From Pseudomonadota bacterium (GTDB lineage: Bacteria > Myxococcota_A > Polyangia > Polyangiales > Polyangiaceae): DNA of 64,000 nucleotides. The translations under genes and the position numbers were made by a program. This document shows, one piece after another, positions 17,502 to 25,792 of this stretch. Under the pieces are notes generated by a model, which was given only the letters and a program-made list of their open reading frames with translations, was not told where the DNA came from and searched no databases. Numbering within the stretch: the stretch's first letter is position 1; the number at the start of each line of letters is the position of its first letter. Location: contig JAEWRL010000012.1 of assembly GCA_023398955.1 (NCBI GenBank), forward strand, positions 62,001-126,000, given 5' to 3'.

Positions 17502-18476
17502 ATGCAAGCAATGACATCGTCCGCGGAACTCCTCCCCATCGAGCACCTCGAACGGCTCTCGCGCCTGCGGCGCGCGATCGAGCGTGCCTTCGAGGGCAAA
17601 TCCGCGGCAGTCGAGCTAGCGCTCATCGCACTCCTCGCCCGCGGTCACGCACTCATCGAGGACGTCCCGGGCGTTGGAAAGACGACCCTCGCCCGCGCCC
17701 TTGCCCGCGCGGTAGGCGGCGCGCTCAGTCGAATCCAGTTCACCAGTGACCTCCTCCCCAGCGACGTCCTTGGCGTGACCGTGTACGACCAGACCAAAGC
17801 CACCTTCTCACTCCACAAGGGGCCAATCTTCGCCAACATCGTGCTCGCAGACGAAATCAACCGGGCCAGCCCCCGAACCCAATCTGCCTTGCTCGAGGCA
17901 ATGAACGACCGCCAAGTCTCCCTCGATCGCCAGACACTTCCCCTCCCGGACCCCTTCTTCGTCATCGCCACCCAGAATCCTCACGATCACGCGGGCACAT
18001 TTCCCCTCCCCGAGTCTCAGCTCGACCGCTTCATGGTCCGCATCCGCATTGGCTATCCTCCACCTGCTGTCGAAACCAGACTCATGTGCCAGCCAAATAC
18101 GGATCGCGTCGCAGACGTGCCTGCCGTCCTGGACACGGGTGCTCTCACAGCCCTTCAGGAAGCCGTCGACCAAATCACTATCGACGGCGCCCTCGGCGCC
18201 TATCTCCAGGCCCTGGTTTCCGCTACTCGCAGCGCACCCACCCTTGCCCAAGGTGTCTCCACTCGGGCTGGGATGAGCCTCGCTCGTGCGGCGCGTGCCC
18301 GCGCCCTGGTGCAAGGTCGCCACTTCTGCATCGCCGACGACATCCACGATCTCGCCATTCCCGTGCTTTCGCACCGCATCCGCTTGGCTTCCTTCGCCGA
18401 GGGATACTCACCTGCCCGCGACGAAGCCGAAAGCGCGATGCGAGATATCCTTGCTCGCATTCCCGTTCCCCTCTGA
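17502..18476 (+). CDS. MoxR-family AAA+ ATPase
   Basis: 324 residues from ATG (a second ATG, codon 4, is an alternative). MoxR ATPases act as chaperones for membrane or secreted complexes and are typically encoded with DUF58 proteins. Visible: Walker A DVPGVGKTTLARALARAVGG (about 54-73), the MoxR LPSDVLGVTVYD strand, Walker B IVLADEINRASPRTQSALLE, sensor VIATQNPHDHAGTFPLPESQ and the Arg-finger region LDRFMVRIRIGYP. First gene of a three-gene operon; 3 bases separate it from the DUF58 gene. Confidence 0.92.
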   Translation: MQAMTSSAELLPIEHLERLSRLRRAIERAFEGKSAAVELALIALLARGHALIEDVPGVGKTTLARALARAVGGALSRIQFTSDLLPSDVLGVTVYDQTKATFSLHKGPIFANIVLADEINRASPRTQSALLEAMNDRQVSLDRQTLPLPDPFFVIATQNPHDHAGTFPLPESQLDRFMVRIRIGYPPPAVETRLMCQPNTDRVADVPAVLDTGALTALQEAVDQITIDGALGAYLQALVSATRSAPTLAQGVSTRAGMSLARAARARALVQGRHFCIADDIHDLAIPVLSHRIRLASFAEGYSPARDEAESAMRDILARIPVPL

Positions 18477-18479
18477 GCC

Positions 18480-19568
18480 GTGCAGCCCGCCGCCACCCCT
18501 TCCGGCACTACCTCCACGCCTCGGCGGCTCGCTCCTCGCACGCGCCGCCGTAGCCCTGCGCGTTCGCTCTGGCCGCGTCGCCTCAAATTGACTCGCGAGG
18601 GCAGGTATTACATCGCGGTCACGTTCATCATCGGCTTCGCCGCCATCAACACCGGCAACAACCTCCTCTATCTCCTCCTCGGACTGCTCCTCTCTCTCAT
18701 CATGATCTCCGGGGTCCTCAGCGAGATCAGCCTTCGCCATCTGACGGTCACGCGGCGTCTGCCGCTCCGCGCCCAGGTTGGTCGGGCCCACCTCGTCGAG
18801 ATTGAAGTCTTCAACAACAAGCGTCGCTTCCCCTCCTATGCCGTCGAAGTAGAGGACCTCCGTGAGGGGCAACCCGCCGACAAACGCTGCTTCTTCCTGA
18901 AGATTACCGCACGTTCCGCTCAGGTAGCCGCGTACCGCCGCACGCCAGCTCGTCGCGGCCGCGACAAGCACGTCGGCTTCCGCATCGCCACGCGGTTCCC
19001 CTTCGGCCTCTTCGAAAAGTCCCGCGACGTCACCTCCGTCAGCGACCTTGTGATCTATCCGGCCGTAGACCCGGTCCGCTTGCCGCCCGACGTAGCCGGC
19101 GACCTCCACGAGGGCGGCACCTCCGTCGCGCGCGGCCATGGCCATGACCTCGCCGGGCTCCGCCCCCTCCGTGAAGGTGACGATCTCCACGACATCTATT
19201 GGCGGAAAAGCACCGTCCCAGGTCAGCTCGTCCTCCGCGAGCGCGCGCGTGATGCCCAACGTCGTATCGAGCTCTACCTCGACACCGCACGCCCGTCGGC
19301 TCCCGACGACGGGGCCTGGGCATACCATTATGAACTTCGGATTCGCGAACTTGCCTCTCAAGGTGTGGCCTACCTCAAGCGAGGTGACACCGTCCTCCTC
19401 CGCACCACCGCAGGCGAGGAGGTTCGTGTCGACCACTCTGCTGGCGCCGACCCACTCCTACGCTTCTTGGCCCTCCTGGAGCCGCTGCCAGCCATCAGCC
19501 TCCCGCCGCCAGCGCGCCGACAACGTCCGAGCCTCACCCCTGCGCCCGCCGTTGGTGACGTCGCATGA
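18480..19568 (+). CDS. DUF58-domain membrane protein
   Basis: 362 residues from GTG. An Arg-rich N terminus is followed by two membrane segments (YYIAVTFIIGFAAINTGNNL and LYLLLGLLLSLIMISGVLSE, about 43-82), then a soluble region with the DUF58 signature GLRPLREGDDLHDIYWRKST (about 222-241) and LVLRERARDAQRRIELYLD. DUF58 proteins accompany MoxR ATPases and often carry a VWA-like fold. Its TGA overlaps the transglutaminase ATG by 4 bases, so the two are coupled. The operon layout suggests a cell-envelope assembly role. Confidence 0.88.
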   Translation: MQPAATPSGTTSTPRRLAPRTRRRSPARSLWPRRLKLTREGRYYIAVTFIIGFAAINTGNNLLYLLLGLLLSLIMISGVLSEISLRHLTVTRRLPLRAQVGRAHLVEIEVFNNKRRFPSYAVEVEDLREGQPADKRCFFLKITARSAQVAAYRRTPARRGRDKHVGFRIATRFPFGLFEKSRDVTSVSDLVIYPAVDPVRLPPDVAGDLHEGGTSVARGHGHDLAGLRPLREGDDLHDIYWRKSTVPGQLVLRERARDAQRRIELYLDTARPSAPDDGAWAYHYELRIRELASQGVAYLKRGDTVLLRTTAGEEVRVDHSAGADPLLRFLALLEPLPAISLPPPARRQRPSLTPAPAVGDVA

Positions 19569-21733
19569 GGTTTGGGCTCGCTCACCGCATCGCCGTGGAT
19601 TCGCTCGCGGCACTCGGCCTCCTCGCGCTGGTGACGGGCCCTGACGTTTCCCCGCTCTTCAGCTACCTGGTCCTCATCGCCCTCGCTGGTGCGCTGGGAG
19701 TGCCCCCACGTTGGCAGCAAGCCGGGTGGTTCCGCCACTTCACCACCTACGTTCCCCTCGCTCTCCTCGTGCTTCAACTCGCACGCTGGACCGCCGGAAG
19801 CTCTCTCTTACCCCTCGCCGTCGAGTTCGCCGGAACCTTGCAAGTGGTGCGCTTGGCGACCCGACGCGGCGCGGCCCACGACCAGCAGATCCTCATCCTC
19901 GCCCTCGTTCACCTCGTCGCAGGCACCGTCTTGGGGGGCGGGCTCGTCTATGGAATCGCGTTCATCGGGTTCCTCGTCGTGGCGCCCGCTGCGCTCGTCT
20001 TGAGTCATCTCCGTCGCGAGGTCGAGGGCAACTACCGACAGGGTGCCCGGGACCGCACGGGTCTCCCCGTAGACGTCCCACGAATTCTCCGCAGCCGCCG
20101 TGTAGTCGGTCGCGGATTCCTTCTCTTCGTCTGCTCGCTTTCCATCCCCATCTTCGCATTCACAGCCGTCCTCTTCCTCCTTTTCCCACGGGTTGGCTTG
20201 TCGCTCCTCCTGCTGAGCCACAGCCGCCCGGAGCGGATGGTGGGCTTCTCAGACCGCGTCGATCTCGGCAACGTCGGCCGCCTCCGCAGCGATCCGACCA
20301 TCGCCGTGCGCCTCAAGCCCGATCCGCTTCCCGCCGCTCCCCCGCCCCGCCTCGCGCTCTACCTCCGCGGAACCGCTTTCGATCGCTACGATGGCCGCAG
20401 TTGGACGCGGACGGAAACCGGCCGAACGCGCGCGCCAATGCACGGAGACACGCTCTGGCTGGGTCGTCCCAGTCGCGAGCAGCCCACGCGGCGCTACCTC
20501 ATCACTCTGGAGCCCATCGAACCGCCCGTCGTCTTCCTGCCCCCCAACACGGCCGCCATCACCTTGCCGCCATCGGCCGCTGCTTTGCTCACCCCTGCTC
20601 CGACTCTCTGGTACGGCGCCGAGGATGAGCTCAAGTACTCGAGCTTCGACGACCGCGGTCTGCGTTACATCGTCCATCTTTCCGAGTCTCCCCTCCCGCC
20701 CACCAGCCCATTGAGTCCAGACAGCCGCGCCCGCCATCTGGCGCTCCCCCCGGAACTCACGGCGCGCACCGCCGGCCTGGCGCGGCAGTGGGTTGCGGGG
20801 CTCACTGATCCTCTCGCCCAGGCGAAGCTCGTCGAACGCAGGTTGCGCGCCCAGTACACCTACGATCTCGAATCGCCCTCCGGTGCCGCTCCGGATCCAC
20901 TCGACCACTTCCTCTTCGTCTCCAAGCGCGGCCATTGCGAGTTCTATTCAACCGCCATGGCGATGCTACTTCGCACCATCGGCATTCCCTCACGAAATGT
21001 TACGGGCTTCGCTGGTGCCACCTTCAACCGGTTCGGCGGCTTCTACGCTGTGCGCCAAGGTGATGCCCACTCCTGGGTCGAAGCGTACATCGACGGTCGA
21101 GGCTGGACGCGCTTCGATCCTACCCCCGCTTCTGGCAGCACTCCCGAGGCCGCAGTGGAGGGCTTCCTTGCCAGCTTGCGGGATCTGGTCGAAGCCGCAT
21201 CGCAACGGTACGACCGGCACATCGTAGGCTATGATCTCTACCAGCAGATTTGGCTGCTCCGTGAGGCTCGTCGTGAGTATCGTGCACTCACTCGCTCGTC
21301 CCCCGTTTGGCGCAGCTTCACTCGCCAAACCCGCGCAGCACCCGTGCTGCTGGGGCTCGCCCTGTTGGCTGCCGGCGCATACTGGCTCGCCCGCATGCGC
21401 CGCCGCCGCCGCCCCGACGACGTGTCGCCCGAGCTGGCGGCGCGCGAACGTGCTCTGCGCCGTAGCGTGGCCCTGTACAACATCGTCGAGGGCGCGCTCG
21501 CGGCGCGCGGCGTGGCTCGACATCCTGGCACACCGCCACTTGCGCATGCACTCGCCCTCGCTGACCTCGACCATCCCATCGGCGAGCGGGCGTTATCGCT
21601 CACCCGGGCGTACCTCAACGCCCGTTTTGGTGGGGATCCCTTGTCGGATGCGGACTTCGCCCGCCTATCGCGAGAAGCAAAGACTCTTCGCGATCCGCGT
21701 CAGGACCCGCCTCCGCCACCATCCCCTTCGTGA
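19565..21733 (+). CDS. Membrane transglutaminase-like protein (TgpA/DUF3488 type)
   Basis: 722 residues from ATG. Several membrane helices occupy about 10-195 (SPLFSYLVLIALAGALG, ILALVHLVAGTVLGGGLVYG, LFVCSLSIPIFAFTAVLFLL). A periplasmic part contains the transglutaminase core with a visible catalytic triad: Cys458 in RGHCEFYS, His502 in DAHSWVEAYI, and Asp518 in WTRFDPTPA. A further membrane helix (APVLLGLALLAAGAYWLARM, about 594-613) precedes a C-terminal DUF4129-like helical tail. This is the TgpA arrangement found with MoxR and DUF58; the Pseudomonas protein is important for viability and envelope function. Substrate unknown. It converges with minus-strand genes 18 bases downstream. Confidence 0.92.
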   Translation: MRFGLAHRIAVDSLAALGLLALVTGPDVSPLFSYLVLIALAGALGVPPRWQQAGWFRHFTTYVPLALLVLQLARWTAGSSLLPLAVEFAGTLQVVRLATRRGAAHDQQILILALVHLVAGTVLGGGLVYGIAFIGFLVVAPAALVLSHLRREVEGNYRQGARDRTGLPVDVPRILRSRRVVGRGFLLFVCSLSIPIFAFTAVLFLLFPRVGLSLLLLSHSRPERMVGFSDRVDLGNVGRLRSDPTIAVRLKPDPLPAAPPPRLALYLRGTAFDRYDGRSWTRTETGRTRAPMHGDTLWLGRPSREQPTRRYLITLEPIEPPVVFLPPNTAAITLPPSAAALLTPAPTLWYGAEDELKYSSFDDRGLRYIVHLSESPLPPTSPLSPDSRARHLALPPELTARTAGLARQWVAGLTDPLAQAKLVERRLRAQYTYDLESPSGAAPDPLDHFLFVSKRGHCEFYSTAMAMLLRTIGIPSRNVTGFAGATFNRFGGFYAVRQGDAHSWVEAYIDGRGWTRFDPTPASGSTPEAAVEGFLASLRDLVEAASQRYDRHIVGYDLYQQIWLLREARREYRALTRSSPVWRSFTRQTRAAPVLLGLALLAAGAYWLARMRRRRRPDDVSPELAARERALRRSVALYNIVEGALAARGVARHPGTPPLAHALALADLDHPIGERALSLTRAYLNARFGGDPLSDADFARLSREAKTLRDPRQDPPPPPSPS

Positions 21734-21750
21734 GGAACACTCGTGGCGTT

Positions 21751-22278
21751 TCACGCCCCGCGCGCCCGCACCGCCAGGCGCCCCTTGGCCGCCACGGGTT
21801 CCGCAGCCTGCCCCGCGACCACCGCATCGGGACCGGGCCTCGCGCCCAGGGCGTCAAAGGTCAGGTCCGCAGCCCCGGGTTCCACCCACGCCACGAGCAC
21901 ATTCTCGGAGCAAGCCAACTGCGCTCCAATCTGCAAGATTTCGACAGCAACTCCCTTCCGGAGCTCCATGGGCGACACCGAACGTTGCGCCGCCCCGCTG
22001 GGTCGAGCGTTCCCGGCGGGGACTCCGGCATGAACGACCGTTTGCCTGGGGTACGCTTGTACGACGAGCCGCCAATCCCGACCGGAGCCGGACTTCGCCA
22101 TGATCTCCCCATGCACCTCGGCAGCCACGGTCAGCACAGTCTCGCCACCCAGTGCCGTCCCCGCCACCAGCGCCATCCACGACAGAGGGTGCCCTCGTCC
22201 GACCCTCGCGCCGCCGTTCGCGGCGCCTCCACCGACCCTTTCCTGCCTGAGTTGTTGCACGGGGCCTCCTGTATCCAC
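21751..22278 (-). CDS. Hypothetical protein, possibly exported
   Basis: 175 residues. A hydrophobic stretch at about 33-53 (PLSWMALVAGTALGGETVLTVA) could be a late signal or anchor if translation starts further in, for example at the Met of WMALVAGT. The rest (GRDWRLVVQAYPRQTVVHAG, GVAVEILQIGAQLACSENVLV) looks like a beta-rich domain. No family recognised. It follows a lipoprotein gene by 24 bases on the same strand and is probably co-transcribed. The competing frames in this interval read as low-complexity Arg/Pro peptides and look less real. Confidence 0.5.
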   Translation of the reverse strand: MDTGGPVQQLRQERVGGGAANGGARVGRGHPLSWMALVAGTALGGETVLTVAAEVHGEIMAKSGSGRDWRLVVQAYPRQTVVHAGVPAGNARPSGAAQRSVSPMELRKGVAVEILQIGAQLACSENVLVAWVEPGAADLTFDALGARPGPDAVVAGQAAEPVAAKGRLAVRARGA

Positions 22279-22302
22279 GTCCTCCGAGCAATCCGCGTGC
22301 CA

Positions 22303-23793
22303 CTACTCCGCCGCGGGCGCCACTACTGAACCGAGCTCTCCGGAGAGTACTCTCAATGCCCATGCTCGCGACGCCGCGCAGTCCGTGCTGCTCCGGACGG
22401 CGGCACCATCCCACTCGAACGGGCCAGCGACGACGACGAGCTCGCGGTCCTGAAGCGCGACGCCCATCGGGCCGAGACCATGGCGAACGCGACATGTCCA
22501 GCCTCCCGTCCAGGCAGCCTGCGCTTCCTCCGCCGTGATCTCAGGGAGCGACGACCGCCTTCCTGGCACCGTCAGGATGCCACGGGCCATGGCCAACCCG
22601 CCGCGCTGTGCGCTCGTCCATGAGTCATATCTGACCCGCCACGCGATCGCATAGACACCGTGGAGCTCGTAGACCGCCAACCGATCACCCTGCCACTCGC
22701 TCGCTGCGGCCACCGCTGTGCGCCGGGGCACCCACTCCTCCAGAAGCACTCGCAACCCCTGCTCGCCGATCACATCGTGATACAGGGTGCCTTCGCCAAG
22801 CTCCGGGGTCGCTGGCGCGGGGATAGGCACTTCCTCCGGCAGCTCCCTGGCGTAGTACTTCTCGACGTGAAGCACCTGCTCGGTCGAAACGGGCGGAGCC
22901 CGCCACGCTTCATCGACGGCCGCCCAACCCCCACGCGCGTGCAGAGCCGCGACGAAGAGAATTCCATCGGAATACGTGGCCGCAGCGGAGCGTGCGACGA
23001 TGGCCGGCACGCCCACGCCATCGCTGCTTGTTTCCAGCTGCATTCGGATAGCTGCATCCATCCATGCACCTGCCCCCTGAGCGCCACGCGCGGCGTCTGA
23101 CAACATCGCGAGGGTCGCGTCCCCTTCTGCAAGCGCGTGGATGGCCCCAGCTGCATCGCTTTTGTCGGGCGCCCACCCAAGCTTCTGCTCCAGGTCGAAA
23201 TGCTGATCCTGAAGCGCGTGCACCAGCTCGTGCGCGAGCGTCACCTCACGCACCGAATCCTCCAGGTCCTCGGCCATGTACATGATGCCAACGCCCGGCT
23301 CATAGAGACCTGCCAACTGCTCTCCCATGAGCGCGCGCACGCTTCGCTCGAAGTCGAAGTCGATCGGAACCACCCCCAAGCCGACGAGCAAAGCCTCATT
23401 GCCGGTAACGGCATGCTCGGGCAGGCCTTCCGCGCTCAGACGATCCACCACGTCGAGCAGCTCACCCCTGCCGACCCAGCGAGCTTGGACGCGACGCTTG
23501 GGCGGGAGGCCACGGCGCGCGGAGACCTCCTCCATCGCCGCATGAATCACCGCGGCCGCACGATCCCTCGGCAGCGCCTCCGCATTGCTCGGTGGCGTCG
23601 TTGGCTCCTTCGCAACCCTTCGCGCACCCGTCGGGGCCCCCACCGCACCGGCACCGTCATCGACGGCCATCGTCGGTCGAGCCTCGCTCGGCGGCGCCGC
23701 GCCCGCACAACCCAGGACGAGCAACCCCCCAGCGGCCAGCGCTGAGCACCAACCCCGCATCGGCGCTCGCGTACGTCCTTCAACGACGGTCAC
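22303..23793 (-). CDS. Lipoprotein with a zincin-type metallopeptidase motif
   Basis: 496 residues from a GTG that overlaps the stop of rpe (GTGA); Met12 (MRGWCSALAAGGLLVLGC) gives a better lipoprotein signal, Cys about 29. The key motif is VTLAHELVHALQDQHFDLEQ: HExxH, the metal-binding and catalytic core of zinc peptidases, at about 190-194. Downstream, HALAEGDATLAMLSDAA contains a Glu that could be the third metal ligand, as in gluzincins (inference). The C-terminal half has the region YHDVIGEQGLRVLLEEWVPR. Substrate unknown; membrane-anchored envelope peptidase is the likely role. It is coupled to rpe upstream, an unexpected pairing. Confidence 0.78.
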   Translation of the reverse strand: MTVVEGRTRAPMRGWCSALAAGGLLVLGCAGAAPPSEARPTMAVDDGAGAVGAPTGARRVAKEPTTPPSNAEALPRDRAAAVIHAAMEEVSARRGLPPKRRVQARWVGRGELLDVVDRLSAEGLPEHAVTGNEALLVGLGVVPIDFDFERSVRALMGEQLAGLYEPGVGIMYMAEDLEDSVREVTLAHELVHALQDQHFDLEQKLGWAPDKSDAAGAIHALAEGDATLAMLSDAARGAQGAGAWMDAAIRMQLETSSDGVGVPAIVARSAAATYSDGILFVAALHARGGWAAVDEAWRAPPVSTEQVLHVEKYYARELPEEVPIPAPATPELGEGTLYHDVIGEQGLRVLLEEWVPRRTAVAAASEWQGDRLAVYELHGVYAIAWRVRYDSWTSAQRGGLAMARGILTVPGRRSSLPEITAEEAQAAWTGGWTCRVRHGLGPMGVALQDRELVVVAGPFEWDGAAVRSSTDCAASRAWALRVLSGELGSVVAPAAE

Positions 23794-24464
23794 GCCGTGC
23801 CCCTCGCCGCTGCGGCGCGGAGAGCTGCCAGGGCACCCGCTCGATCTCGCTGCCCGAAAACGGCTTCGCCCGCCACGACGACCGAGGCCCCCGCCCCGCG
23901 CACTTCGCGGATGGTTTGCAGATTCACGCCACCATCCACCTCCAGCTCGATGTGTGCGCCGCTTCTATCGATCATTGCTCTCACAGCTCGAACCTTATCG
24001 AGCATTCGGGGGATGAACTCTTGTCCCGAGAAGCCTGGGTTCACGGACATGATGAGGATCAAGTCGAGATCGTCCAGCAGGTAGCGCAGCCCGTCTTCCG
24101 GCGTCTGCGGATTAAGTGTGATCCCCGCACGCTTCCCCATGGCCCTGATCCTGCTCAACGTGCGCTGAGCATGCCCGCAGGCCTCAAGGTGAATCGAAAT
24201 GATATCCGCCCCGGCTTCAGCGAAAGCCTCCACATGACGGCTCGGCTCCTGAACCATCAAGTGAACGTCCAGCGGCAGTCGCGTAGCGCGCCGCGCTGCA
24301 CGGACCACGGAAACACCCAGGCCGATGTGCGGAACGAAGGTCCCGTCCATGACATCAACGTGAACCCAATCCGCTCCGGCCTGCTCCACCTCCGCGATCT
24401 CCGCTCCAAGCCGACCAAGGTCGGCGCTCAAGATCGAAGGCGCGACCCGCAACGGTGGTAACAT
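23790..24464 (-). CDS. rpe: Ribulose-phosphate 3-epimerase
   Basis: 224 residues from ATG at 24464 (MLPPLRVAPSILSADLGRLG), preceded by a G-rich ribosome site; longer in-frame starts give an unrelated N terminus. It interconverts ribulose-5-phosphate and xylulose-5-phosphate in the pentose phosphate pathway. Hallmarks: ADWVHVDVMDGTFVPHIGLG with the catalytic/metal Asp and His, LDVHLMVQEPSRHVE, LILIMSVNPGFSGQEFIPRM, and IELEVDGGVNLQTI with the second Asp and GAGASVVVAGEAVFG phosphate-binding end. Full length. Divergent from the GNAT gene. Confidence 0.95.
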   Translation of the reverse strand: MLPPLRVAPSILSADLGRLGAEIAEVEQAGADWVHVDVMDGTFVPHIGLGVSVVRAARRATRLPLDVHLMVQEPSRHVEAFAEAGADIISIHLEACGHAQRTLSRIRAMGKRAGITLNPQTPEDGLRYLLDDLDLILIMSVNPGFSGQEFIPRMLDKVRAVRAMIDRSGAHIELEVDGGVNLQTIREVRGAGASVVVAGEAVFGQRDRAGALAALRAAAARGTA

Positions 24465-24601
24465 AGGCCCCCCGAATACCCGATGCGTTGGCCCGACGCC
24501 AGCAACCCCGATCGGCCATGAGTTCAACGGGCGACGGCGAGCGGGCGCAACGGGCTCTCGTCCCCCGGGGCGAACACCCACCGCGCACCCGAAGGGAGCG
24601 A

Positions 24602-25105
24602 GTGCTACGCTCCGCCACCGTGGCCGGCGCTTCTCTACTAACCGGGCGCATGTTCGTCCGGCCCCTGGTCAAGCGGGACTTCGACCATCTGGTGCAGGTC
24701 ATCGGCCGCTGCTGGGGTCACCCCATCGGCTCGGAGCTTCATCCAATCCACCCGGTGTTCTTCCACGAGTTGGGCAGCCTTGCCCGCGTTGTCGAGAGCG
24801 GGGGATGCATGCTCGGTTTCCTGTTGGCATTCATCAGCCCACGCACGAGCCGTACCGGGTACGTCCACCTGATCGGCGTTCACCCTGACTACAGGCGGCA
24901 GGGCCTCGGCACGGTTCTCTACCAGAGCTTCGAAGAGAGCTGCCTCGACGGCGGTTGCACGCATCTGCGCGCCGTCTCGTCCCCAGAGAACCACCAAGCA
25001 ACCGCTTTTCACCTTGCCAATGGCTGGGACGTGAAGGAGGCAACCGACCACGCGGGGCCAGCGCGAACCCGCCTGGTCTACTCGAAAACCCTCCGCGCCC
25101 GTTGA
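24602..25105 (+). CDS. GNAT-family N-acetyltransferase
   Basis: 167 residues from GTG, chosen for the AGGGAG ribosome site just upstream; ATG at 24650 is an alternative. It shows the acetyl-CoA motif A as IGVHPDYRRQGLGTVLYQSF, with the Q/RxxGxG/A loop, preceded by the strand TGYVHLIG and followed by AVSSPENHQATAFHLANGW (motif B region). Substrate unknown. It is divergent from rpe and stands alone. Confidence 0.82.
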   Translation: MLRSATVAGASLLTGRMFVRPLVKRDFDHLVQVIGRCWGHPIGSELHPIHPVFFHELGSLARVVESGGCMLGFLLAFISPRTSRTGYVHLIGVHPDYRRQGLGTVLYQSFEESCLDGGCTHLRAVSSPENHQATAFHLANGWDVKEATDHAGPARTRLVYSKTLRAR

Positions 25106-25263
25106 AAACCCCGGCGCGGCGGTCGCCTCCCTACGCCGGCTCTACAGCCACAGGCGCTCGGAGCTGACCATCAACCACCGTCCCCTGGAGAGTTGCCCTT
25201 CTTGCGGGACCGCTGCATGCTCTCCCAGGAGCCGATCAGCACCCATACGCCCTCCGCAGACTC

Positions 25264-25758
25264 ATGGAAGTTTCAGTCGTTCCCTCGGTCGATGCCCTCC
25301 ACGACATCGCCCTCTTCGCCGGAGTCCCGCCCACGGCTCTTGAGCACCTTCTCTCGACCCTTTCGGTAGTCGCGCCGGAGCCGGGCGAACTCTTGTTTCG
25401 GGAAGGGGAACCCGCGCGAGACATGTTTCTCGTGCTCGATGGTGAAATGGAGGTGCTCAAGCAGAGCAAGCGCGGGACAGATGCTCGAGTCGCCCTCTTG
25501 GGTCCGGGCGATTGGTTCGGCGAGATGGGGCTGGTCGACATCCAGCCACGGTCCGCCTCCGTGAGAGCGCTTGCGCCTTCCCACCTGTTACGCATCACCG
25601 CCGCGGATCTCGATTCGCTCTATCGGTTCGATCTCAAGTCCTACTCGCTAGTCGTCCTCAACCTGGCGCGTGAGCTGAGCCGCCGTTTGCGCGTCGCAGA
25701 CGGACTGATTGCAGAGCTACTCGCCAACGTCGCGGACAACTACCTCCTCCATCGCTGA
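25264..25758 (+). CDS. Stand-alone cyclic-nucleotide-binding domain protein
   Basis: 164 residues from ATG. One CNMP-binding fold: FREGEPARDMFLVLDGEMEV (about 46-65), LLGPGDWFGEMGLVDIQPRS and ASVRALAPSHLLRI. The phosphate cassette GEMGLVDIQPRSAS keeps the GE and the Arg-Ser-Ala positions that contact cAMP or cGMP, so ligand binding is plausible. A C-terminal helix (YSLVVLNLARELSRRLRVAD) follows, but there is no DNA-binding wHTH, so it is probably a regulatory subunit rather than a CRP-type activator. Partner unknown; it converges with the Gly-rich lipoprotein gene. Confidence 0.85.
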   Translation: MEVSVVPSVDALHDIALFAGVPPTALEHLLSTLSVVAPEPGELLFREGEPARDMFLVLDGEMEVLKQSKRGTDARVALLGPGDWFGEMGLVDIQPRSASVRALAPSHLLRITAADLDSLYRFDLKSYSLVVLNLARELSRRLRVADGLIAELLANVADNYLLHR

Positions 25759-25792
25759 CGCCGCTCTCCGGGAGCTGCGTCGCCACGTCCTG

